From the NCBI GenBank assembly GCA_018830885.1, contig JAHJRI010000076.1, positions 53,268 through 117,267 of the forward strand: 64,000 nucleotides of DNA. The letters run 5' to 3'. A program made the position numbers and the translations under genes. Each line of letters starts with the position of its first letter. The stretch's first letter is position 1. The notes under the pieces were generated by a model, which did not search any database, was not told where the DNA came from, and saw nothing but the letters and a program-made list of their open reading frames with translations. This document shows, piece after piece, positions 38,751 to 47,394 of this stretch. The stretch is from a bacterium. GTDB taxonomy: Bacteria > SAR324 > XYD2-FULL-50-16.

Positions 38751-39470
38751 ATTGTCTGCCGGTCATTTCGGGTCTTCCAACGCATATCATTTCGCCGGCG
38801 GCGACAAACCTGCTGGACATGGGTCTTGTTACATCGAATCGCGATGTTTACTGCGAGAACACAGATTTCACTGGAATCAGGCTACCCGGATGTCAACGGT
38901 CTTTGTATGCGATGCCGGACACAATTCAAGAGCCAGGGCTGAGACAGAATCAGCGGGATTGATCATGGCATCGGGAACAGGACTGAAATCCTCCTGAATA
39001 GTGATACCCATTTCAAAAAACCCGGTTTTCGGTAACTTATCAGACACCAATGGGAATTGGCAACGTCACCGCACCTTGAATGGTACTGATGAATCATTGC
39101 TTTGTGAGGTCCGGGATGTGTCCGACACACTCAGTCTCGAGCGCCACTGCAACCTGGCCGAAGAACGAACGGGCGGTTCAGCCGGGATGAATCATGGCAA
39201 GGACAGCCGAATTTACCTTACTTTTAAAAACGGATACCCGACTCTGGAAAAGGCTGATATGATTATTTCAGGCTCAGCCAGTGATAAACGGCTTACAGTT
39301 TTTTAAAATATATCTTTCCAGAAGGGAAAGGGAGGGATATTGTTCTGTATCTCAAATCGGCTCATGAAAACAGGGTTTTACAGCCCATTTCCAATAACGG
39401 GATAACGGGATCGGCATGCCTGAGGAACTGGACTGGTGCAAAACAGATTCGTAACTATTCACCTGCGTAC

Positions 39471-39571
39471 GCCCCAAAGGGTTTGTGTTTAAAGAAACGC
39501 ATGAATCCTCCTGGAGCTCCTGGAAACCATCCCTGGCTTCCAGGGTTCTTGAAACACAAACCCTTCGGGGC
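39471..39571. repeat. Long hairpin repeat, copy D
   Basis: GCCCCAAAGGGTTTGTGTTT ... GAAACACAAACCCTTCGGGGC; core AAGAAACGCATGAATCCTCCTGGAGCTCCTGGAAACC. Confidence 0.75.
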
Positions 39572-39594
39572 TGAGCGGAAATTGAACTGAATAG

Positions 39595-39726
39595 ATACAC
39601 AGATTCATTGGGGTTTAAGCTGGTCCGGAGTCTGGTTGAAGAACAACTGGGCAGAACAGTTGACATGGAAAGCAATCGCGGAACAAAATTCACCATCAAA
39701 TTCAGAACCGATTTCAGCGGATCTTA
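39595..39726 (+). pseudogene. C-terminal remnant of a histidine kinase ATPase domain
   Basis: Frame reads RYTDSLGFKLVRSLVEEQLGRTVDMESNRGTKFTIKFRTDFSGS*, similar to the C-terminus of the next kinase; no upstream kinase body in frame. Confidence 0.65.
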
Positions 39727-39729
39727 AAC

Positions 39730-41541
39730 GTGGAAAATAAACGGGCGCATCGTCGATCACTTCTCTATTTTTCTCTGGTTTCTCTCCTCACTGCGGCACT
39801 TCTGTATCATTTTGCCAGGATAAACTACCTTTTATTTCATATTATTGCAGAAATATTCAGTATTGTTATCGCATGTGCCGTATTCATGATTTCATGGAAT
39901 GCCAGAAAGCAGATTGAAAATACATTCCTGGTTTACCTGGGCATCGCGTATCTTTTTATTGGTATTATTGATCTTTTTCATACACTGTCCTACGTGGGCA
40001 TGAATATTTTGGCTATATCCGAGTTTCCCAAAAGGCTAACTACCAAGAGATTCAGCAGATCTGGGACATAGCCGATGATTTGTGTTAATCAAAAAACAGA
40101 TGAAATCCGATGTGTATTATCGGATCCAAAGAGCATAAAGTGAGCGCTCCACCATAGATACAGAAACTGTATCCCCAAACCCCTGGTCTTATGCGAAAGC
40201 TCGTGCCTCGCTGCCGCACAAGACGAGCTTACTTGGGGAATGTCTATATCCATGGTCGTTCGTTCATTTATATCTTCGGAAATCCCGTTACAAAAGCATT
40301 TGGGAAACTCGGATACACCCAATATTTTCACCGACTATGACTATTATGCCAATCAGCTTTGGATTGGCGCCCGTTATCTGGAAAGTCTGAGCTTACTGGT
40401 TTTTTTTATCTTTTCCGGTTCAAGAACCAGGTTTTCATTTGGTTCGGTCTTTGTTTTTTATGCATTCGCCACCACAGGCATTCTGCTTTCAGTCTTTTAC
40501 TGGAAGATCTTCCCGATCTGTTTTATTGAGGGACAGGGATTGACGCCATTCAAAAAAACAAGTGAGTACATCATTTCAGGTATCCTGATGCTGACTCTTT
40601 TTGTTCTGTACTACAGACGAGATCAATTTGACAGTTACATCCGCAAGCTCCTGACATGGTCACTTTTATTGACCATGATGAGTGAACTGGCGTTTACGTT
40701 CTATATCAGCAATTATGGTTTTTCCAATCTCGTCGGGCATTACCTCAAAATCGCCTCTTTTTACCTCATATACAAAGCGATCATCGAAACAGGGTTAAAA
40801 AGGCCGTTCAGTCTTCTATTCCAAGGCTTGAAAAAAACGGAAGCAGATCTCAGGATCACCAATGCGAATCTGATCCAGGAAGTTGCAGTACGAAAACAGG
40901 CAGAAGAACAAATGAATATCACACTCAGGGAGAAAGAGACCCTGATCAAGGAAATCCATCACCGTATCAAGAACAACATGGCAGTTGTCTCCAGCCTGCT
41001 GGCACTTCAGGAGGACCGGGTGACGGATTTTAAGACAAAGGAGATTTTGAAAGACAGTCAAAACCGATTACATACGATGTCCATGATCCACGAAACCCTT
41101 TATCGATCCGACAATCCAGCATCCATTGATTTGCAGTCTTTTCTACCGATGCTTGTGGAATCCGTCTTTCAAAGCTATACAATCAGCCAGAATGTGAATT
41201 TGAGCAGTGACATCGAGAAGATCAGGGTCGGTGCGAAGGAGGCAACATTAATCGGTCTGGTGGTCAATGAACTTATTACCAATGCCATCAAATTTGCTTT
41301 CCCCCATAACCGGAAAGGAATGATCGCCCTTAAACTGGAATCGAATACCAATCATGAAGTCGTCATGACCATTTCCGACGATGGTATCGGATTGCACGAC
41401 GAATCAACCAGGCACAGCAAAGATGGTCTTGGGTTAAAACTGGTTACCAGTATGGTTGAAAACCAGCTGGATGGTTCGATTAAAAGAGAAGATACTGTTG
41501 GGACAAAATACATTGTTCAATTTAAAATTGACGAGATATGA
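39730..41541 (+). pseudogene. MASE3-domain sensor histidine kinase (HisKA_2/HWE-like), interrupted by a MITE at 40011-40320
   Basis: N-part ...DLFHTLSYVGMNI; C-part FTDYDYYANQLWIGARYLESLSLL ... EIHHRIKNNMAVVSSLLALQ; deletion of element plus one TSD restores YVGMNIFTDYDYYANQLWIGARYLESL. Confidence 0.85.
40011..40320. mobile_element. 310-bp MITE-like element, no transposase, 8-bp TSD AATATTTT
   Basis: TIRs GGCTATATCCGAGTTTCCCAAAAGGC / GGGTGTATCCGAGTTTCCCAAATGC (right read inverted); TSD AATATTTT at 40003-40010 and 40321-40328. Confidence 0.88.
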
Positions 41542-41789
41542 ACAGGACAAAAGCAGCTATCCTCATCGTCGAGGATGAAACCATCATCGGCCTGGGAATT
41601 GAAGCCAAACTGCAAGGGCTGGGGTACCAGGTAACCGCCATTGTCAATACCGGAAGGAAGGCCATCGAGAAAGCAGAAACTGACCGTCCGGACCTGATCC
41701 TGACGGGTGTTCTCATACAAACCATCATGCTCTGTTGGGCACAACGAAACATGAGAATGATATCGCTCCATTTCGCCAAGATCATCTAG
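41538..41789 (+). pseudogene. Truncated response regulator receiver domain
   Basis: AAILIVEDETIIGLGIEAKLQGLGYQVTAIVNTGRKAIEKAETDRPDLIL, then homology to receivers is lost. Confidence 0.6.
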
Positions 41790-41876
41790 AAACGCGTCTA
41801 ATCAACTGAAACGGCTTCACACCAGTCGCTTCCGTGTTGCTATGCTCATACAGATTGAACGAGTGTAAGCAACAAT

Positions 41877-43145
41877 TCAACTATGGGCTTCTCCGGCAGG
41901 GATCGTGGTTGATTTCAAGGTTCCCAGTTTGTGGGATAACCGGTTGGCCGTTTCTGTAAAGATGTGTTTTTTGGACATATCATGGCTGATCACGGTGTCC
42001 ATGGCATCAATGGCCAGGTTGACGATTTCCTGATGGTCCGTATCATTGTAGAGTCCATGACTCAACTCCGCCATAAAGGCCAGGTTAAAGTAGGCATCCG
42101 TTTCATAGGGTTGACAAAGGGACTGGCCTTCCAGTTTGGTGACGGCAAAGGCGTTTTCCCTTAAAATGGTCTTGCCAATCCTGGACATGACCTCTTTCTC
42201 CCCTTCTGCAGCCGCCAGTTTGAATTTAACGAAATTACGGGTGGAATTGATGGCTATTTTTCGAAGCAAAAAGGATTTGTGGCTTTCTGGCAACTGAGCG
42301 AGGATTTTATCAACGACAGGAAACAGGATCGGTATCCGGGCAAAGGCATTGGCGATGGCATGGGTGTAGGCTATTGTTTCACTGGCGGTCCCCAGTCTGT
42401 TTTTTTTTGTCAGGTCGCCGTTGACGATATGATGGGTGACCTCCAGAATCAGTTGAAAATCTATAATACTTGTATGTTGGGAGGATTTCATTCTTTTCTT
42501 GAGAATGTTGATAGTCTTCTGGATACTCTCTCTATCTGAAAGAAGTTGTTCCCCGATCTGGATCGCATTCAGGAATTCCCGTTTGAAGCCTTCCAGACTG
42601 GGTTCCTGCAGCATCTCTTCATAAATGCTGATCTGGAATCGTTTGTAGCGATCCAGATAGGAAAAATAGATTTTAAAGAACATCTCTATGTTGGCAAGAC
42701 TGATCTGATTGCTCAGCAGTGCCGTGGCTGCTTCCTTGACCGCCATTTTATAGCCGGTCAGGGATGTATCCTTATTGCTGGAATTCAGCACCATACCGTA
42801 GGTGGCAGTCGCGGACAGCATCAGCAACAGGCCGTTGTCGGGATATTTTTTCCTTAGTTTGGTCAGCTTGACCCGGGTGTTGCCGGGAGCCTGAGCCACT
42901 GCTGTTCGCAACTCCTTGACCTCGTCTTCCTTCAGGGCGCGTCGCTTGAAAATCCCCAGAAATTTACGTTTCTTTTGCGCATCCTGATCCACCGCTTCTA
43001 GTTCCCAGAATGGGTTTTTGTGAGATGAAGGGATGGCCATGGCCTCCTTGACGTTATTTTTCAGTTCCAGGTCAATCGGAACTGAACCGTCGGGTCGACT
43101 GCCGGTATCTGACTGTTCAGGGTTGTTTTTCATCCTTTTTTCCAT
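41877..43145 (-). CDS. Uncharacterised 422-aa protein in the signalling cluster
   Basis: Long ORF, co-oriented with cluster. Confidence 0.75.
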   Translation of the reverse strand: MEKRMKNNPEQSDTGSRPDGSVPIDLELKNNVKEAMAIPSSHKNPFWELEAVDQDAQKKRKFLGIFKRRALKEDEVKELRTAVAQAPGNTRVKLTKLRKKYPDNGLLLMLSATATYGMVLNSSNKDTSLTGYKMAVKEAATALLSNQISLANIEMFFKIYFSYLDRYKRFQISIYEEMLQEPSLEGFKREFLNAIQIGEQLLSDRESIQKTINILKKRMKSSQHTSIIDFQLILEVTHHIVNGDLTKKNRLGTASETIAYTHAIANAFARIPILFPVVDKILAQLPESHKSFLLRKIAINSTRNFVKFKLAAAEGEKEVMSRIGKTILRENAFAVTKLEGQSLCQPYETDAYFNLAFMAELSHGLYNDTDHQEIVNLAIDAMDTVISHDMSKKHIFTETANRLSHKLGTLKSTTIPAGEAHS

Positions 43146-43157
43146 GCCACACCGATC

Positions 43158-45692
43158 CTAAAATTGAAAGGGATTTTTATTGGGCTTTTTGCCGGCTGGT
43201 GATTCCGAAACCGGTTTTTTTACCGGACTGAGGTCTGCAGAGGGCTCGTTTCGCTCTGTTTCAGCGGGGTCTTTTTCTCTAAAGATCGGTTTCTCATCCA
43301 CCATCCCGGCACCTGAATTTCGGGGCGGGTCCGCTGTTACGCTTTCCTGTGGTATCGACGAGGCATCATCATCGAAGGAGAACAGGGAGCCCAGTGTATA
43401 GATGGACTTTGGTTCTTCTTTAATCGGAATCAGCTGTATTTTGTCATCTTCATAACGGCTGCCGGGATGAACCATTGGTTTATCGGAATCGACGGCCTTC
43501 TGGACCTGAGCCGTCACGATAGTGCCTTCTGACGTTGGATCGACAAACGGCTCTTCGACGAACCAGTCGTCATCACTGACCGGTTCGGTGTCCTCTTTTT
43601 CACCGACGAGGGATGGAACGGAATTTTCATTAATTCCCAGCACTTCGCAAAGTACCGGATATAGAGCAGAAGCGTCATCCAGGGAGTTTAACCGATAAGG
43701 GGCCACCTGCAGGCTCATCATTCCGGCAGCCCCTTTTTCCAGACCGATCAGCAGATCCAGGGTTGTCTTCTGTCGGCTGGCTGCGATCTGATCCATGGGA
43801 TCCAGAATTAAAACGGGGACGAAAGGCCGTTGAGACTGGTTTCTCATCTTCAGGCATGCAACCAGCTCGTGAAATGGGTAGGCATCATAGTTGAGGATAT
43901 ACAGATCATAGGCATCGTTATTAAAATCCCGGATCCCGGGCAGGACCGGGGATCGCTCGATCCGTCCTGAAATATCACCCGGTTTGACGCGAAAGAACGT
44001 CTGCAGCAGCATATCGCTGACCGAGATATGTTTTGAAGCCAGGAAAATAGACACCCGGGAGAGCAGATCATCCTCCCAGTTGACGGATTGTTTTCCCCAA
44101 CGTTCCAGAAAATAGGGTTCTTCCGGGCTGGTATGGACCAGCCGGTTCACCTTGGCGATCCCACATCCCAGGATAGTCATTTCCAGCTTGTTCAAGGTAT
44201 GAATCCCCAGAATCTGCTGGTAGGTTTTTTCCGGGTCCAGCGGGTTCTGACCGGCATATGCATTCATTTTTTTGAGCATCAGCGTCACCAGGGCATTCAA
44301 TTGTCGCACCTGGGACTCAATCTCCTTTTTCTGCTTTAGCAAATTGCTCAGGGTGTGAAGGTCCGCGGGATTCAACTTAATCAGTTCGGGTTGCAGGACT
44401 GCTTTTTGAGACTTGATCTGTTTGATTGTCTTCGGGTCGGTGAAGGCGGCAAGGAGGTCTTTGACGTAAAACGTCAGTTCCGGGTTGTCATCAACCTCTT
44501 TCTGGATCTCGGTGATGTTCTCCGAAATCATCTGAATATGCCTCAGGAGACGTTTTCGTTTCTTGTTCAGGGCCACGTATGCGGTTTCGTTCAAACCGCC
44601 TTTGGCTTCGGACGTATGAAGTTCATATTCGGCGGTTTTCAGCAGCAGCTCCAGTTTCTGTCGTTCCTTGACCAGCTTTTCCGTTCTGACCGCCAACTTC
44701 GCTGGATCCTCATTTTGCTTGCGAACCTCTTTGCGGGTCAGTTCAGGGCTTTTCATCAAGCGGAATTGCACCGGCATCATCCCCTTGTCTATTTTCCAGG
44801 GATTGTAAAAGACAACTTCGTGTTCGTCGAAAACAGAGCATTTGGATAGAAAGTCGTGGTGGGTGACCTCATGTCCGGGAACTCTCTCCTGGTAAAGCTG
44901 TTTGAATTCACTGAATGTCCTGCCAAATGTATGTTGGCTCATGGTTGTCAGAAATCGTTTGCGGAACCCCTTATCCTCCAGCTGGTCATAGCTCCGCTCT
45001 CCCATATCGTCAATCAGCAGTATTTTGACATATTTTTTCATCACATCGCCCAGGGTGAAAAGCTGTAGGACGTTGTCGATGGCCTGTTTGAGGAAATATC
45101 CCAGGAGATGGAAATAGCCACTGTCAACCGTCTGCATTTGATCCTTCAGATTTTTGATTGCCGACTGCCGTTCCTCGATCACTGACAATTTCAAACGGAT
45201 ATTCTGCTGGAAACTGGCCAGATTCTGGAAGTGTTCATCCTTTTCCTGGATCTGGATCGCTTTCTTCAGCTGTAAAAATCGTTCCTCCAATACGGTCAGA
45301 TTCCCCGTTTCCCTGGGAAAGGGGGTCATTCTGGTTTCGGAAGGGGTGCCTTTGATCTCAAACAAATCCGTCTTTGATGGGGGTTTTCCTGGCGGATTCA
45401 CCGGAATCGGCTCCTTCTCAGATCCTGATGCCGGTAAATCACATTGAAAGGCCAGTATCCGGTCATAGGAGCTGAATTCTGCCGGCAACGTGTCCGGTCT
45501 GGTGATGACCAGGGTGATACCGGTGTTTTTCAGTCTGCCTGCCAGGGATGCCTGGTACAGATCGCAATAGTCCTTTGGCATACACAGGATAATACGCTGG
45601 TCTGCCTGCAACTTTGACAGTCCCTTCAAGAAGATGAAAGGGTCCTGGCCCTTGACAGGCTGCTGATCTGGCTGCTTGATGATTTGAGACAT
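43158..45692 (-). CDS. Uncharacterised 844-aa protein with coiled-coil-like centre and possible degenerate receiver-like regions
   Basis: Long ORF; charged/heptad-like central region; LLIDDMGERSY and YDLYILNYDAYPFHELVACLKMR segments. Confidence 0.75.
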   Translation of the reverse strand: MSQIIKQPDQQPVKGQDPFIFLKGLSKLQADQRIILCMPKDYCDLYQASLAGRLKNTGITLVITRPDTLPAEFSSYDRILAFQCDLPASGSEKEPIPVNPPGKPPSKTDLFEIKGTPSETRMTPFPRETGNLTVLEERFLQLKKAIQIQEKDEHFQNLASFQQNIRLKLSVIEERQSAIKNLKDQMQTVDSGYFHLLGYFLKQAIDNVLQLFTLGDVMKKYVKILLIDDMGERSYDQLEDKGFRKRFLTTMSQHTFGRTFSEFKQLYQERVPGHEVTHHDFLSKCSVFDEHEVVFYNPWKIDKGMMPVQFRLMKSPELTRKEVRKQNEDPAKLAVRTEKLVKERQKLELLLKTAEYELHTSEAKGGLNETAYVALNKKRKRLLRHIQMISENITEIQKEVDDNPELTFYVKDLLAAFTDPKTIKQIKSQKAVLQPELIKLNPADLHTLSNLLKQKKEIESQVRQLNALVTLMLKKMNAYAGQNPLDPEKTYQQILGIHTLNKLEMTILGCGIAKVNRLVHTSPEEPYFLERWGKQSVNWEDDLLSRVSIFLASKHISVSDMLLQTFFRVKPGDISGRIERSPVLPGIRDFNNDAYDLYILNYDAYPFHELVACLKMRNQSQRPFVPVLILDPMDQIAASRQKTTLDLLIGLEKGAAGMMSLQVAPYRLNSLDDASALYPVLCEVLGINENSVPSLVGEKEDTEPVSDDDWFVEEPFVDPTSEGTIVTAQVQKAVDSDKPMVHPGSRYEDDKIQLIPIKEEPKSIYTLGSLFSFDDDASSIPQESVTADPPRNSGAGMVDEKPIFREKDPAETERNEPSADLSPVKKPVSESPAGKKPNKNPFQF

Positions 45693-45723
45693 TTTTTTAG
45701 CCCTCCCGCAGTGGCTTTTCGGT

Positions 45724-47394
45724 TCAATTGGTGGCTGAGACTTGCTGCTGCTCCCTTCTCAACCATTCGGTAGCAAAATAGACTTTATCCAATAACTGTT
45801 TGCGTGAGAATGGTTTGATTAGATATCCCCTCACACCGACGCTGAGGGCCTCCACAATGGATGCCTTATTGTCTACGGTGGTCAGCATCAGAAAAGTGAC
45901 GTTGCGAGCCAGCTCTTCGACCTGCATGATTCGTTTAACCAGCTCTATGCCTGTTAATTTGGGCATGATCCAGTCACAGAGGATAACATCCACCAGCGGT
46001 TTTTTTTGCAGAAGCACCCAGGCCGCTTCTCCGTCACCCGCCTCTGAAATCTGTTTTACTCCGGCATCTTTGAGTACCTTGATCGTCATCTGTCGGATCC
46101 GGTCGGAATCATCCACCACCAGGAATGTCAGATCCCGGACGACGGACAGGTCAGCCTCCTCATCAGTTGGCGCATCAGCGGTAGATGACGGTTTTGGTTT
46201 TGAGACAGGGGCGAACAGCTGCTGGACTTTAGCAGAGGTCTCTTTTTCCCCCATCTGTTGTTCAGCATAGAGTGCACCCAGCACCTCCCAGACTCTGGAA
46301 GTGAAGGGGTAGTTCTCGCTATCCGAAGCGGGGACCTCCCGACAGGCCAGGGCCAGGTTTTCAAGGTGGTTTCCCTGTGACATCATGGGCAGGATCAGGG
46401 CCCGGATCTCGTCTTTTCCCAGACAACCCATCCACATCACCCGCTGGGTGGGGGTGAGCGTGCTGAGTGTCTCCATAAGTCGTGTTTTTTGCTCCACCGG
46501 CAGTTGCATGAACAGAAAATGGTGCTGCCGGTATCGTTCCCAGGCATCGTCCCGTTCCAGCCGGTCTCTTGTAAAACCGATCCTGTCCGGTATGATGGGT
46601 AGAAATTGTCGGATCTGAAGGGGAACCTGTTTTTTCGACATCAGCAATTCCATGGCGATGTTGAATACGGATATGTAGATGGACCGCAGACAGTTGATCG
46701 CGTGCAGACTCAACGGATCATGATGATTGGGATCGGCACGGTCACATATCCGGTTGATGAGGTCTCCCATACGCGGCCAGGCGTTTATCTGCTGCTCGTT
46801 GAGCAGACTGTTGGCCAGGATGGTCGGCTCCTGCTCAAACGCTTCCAGAAACCGGCTGATCATGTGAACCGCCTTGACCTGCAGGAAGCTGATATACCCT
46901 CTCCGCAGCTGGCTGAAAACCCCTTTTTTATATACGGTCAGGTTTTCCAGGTATTCAAAATATGACGGAATACTGCTGGCCAGCAGCAGTGCATCCAGCT
47001 CTTCAGACAATTCCAGTATTTCACCCTGGTTGCCGTCCGTCTCTGCAAAGAAGCGTGGACGGATCAGTTCTTCAAAGATTTGAGGTATTGTCTTTTTCAG
47101 CTCAGCAAAGAGCTGGCGTTTGACGTAACTTCGATCGCCGATTTTCAAATCCTTGATTTTTACCCACTCCAGTTTTTCTTTTTGAGACATATCGTGCCAG
47201 GCTGGATATTTATTCAGCATCATATCGCTGGCACTGAGCATTTTAAAAAAGTGTGCATGCATCTCGGATAGCTGATAATAACTGAAGCGCGCCGTTCTCA
47301 CCACGGCCAGTATCGTCTCCAGCATTGGCAGGGAAATATGGGATATCTGCAGTAATTTCTTATCTTTAGGGTCGTGCACGTTAAGATAGAGCAT
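45724..47394 (-). CDS. Novel N-terminal region fused to a C-terminal receiver domain
   Basis: C-terminal LTFLVVDDSDRIRQMTIKVLKDAG...VDVILCDWIMPKLTGIELVKRI...GYLIKPFSRKQLLDK. Confidence 0.85.
   Translation of the reverse strand: MLYLNVHDPKDKKLLQISHISLPMLETILAVVRTARFSYYQLSEMHAHFFKMLSASDMMLNKYPAWHDMSQKEKLEWVKIKDLKIGDRSYVKRQLFAELKKTIPQIFEELIRPRFFAETDGNQGEILELSEELDALLLASSIPSYFEYLENLTVYKKGVFSQLRRGYISFLQVKAVHMISRFLEAFEQEPTILANSLLNEQQINAWPRMGDLINRICDRADPNHHDPLSLHAINCLRSIYISVFNIAMELLMSKKQVPLQIRQFLPIIPDRIGFTRDRLERDDAWERYRQHHFLFMQLPVEQKTRLMETLSTLTPTQRVMWMGCLGKDEIRALILPMMSQGNHLENLALACREVPASDSENYPFTSRVWEVLGALYAEQQMGEKETSAKVQQLFAPVSKPKPSSTADAPTDEEADLSVVRDLTFLVVDDSDRIRQMTIKVLKDAGVKQISEAGDGEAAWVLLQKKPLVDVILCDWIMPKLTGIELVKRIMQVEELARNVTFLMLTTVDNKASIVEALSVGVRGYLIKPFSRKQLLDKVYFATEWLRREQQQVSATN

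Noticed and set aside
38760-39470. Small ORFs between the GNAT gene and the kinase remnant (e.g. 39001-39306)
   Set aside because: No recognisable motifs or convincing start signals; probably degraded non-coding DNA.
40240-40328. Start codon MSISMVVRS... of the 40240-41541 ORF
   Set aside because: These codons lie inside the MITE; the true kinase frame starts at 39730.
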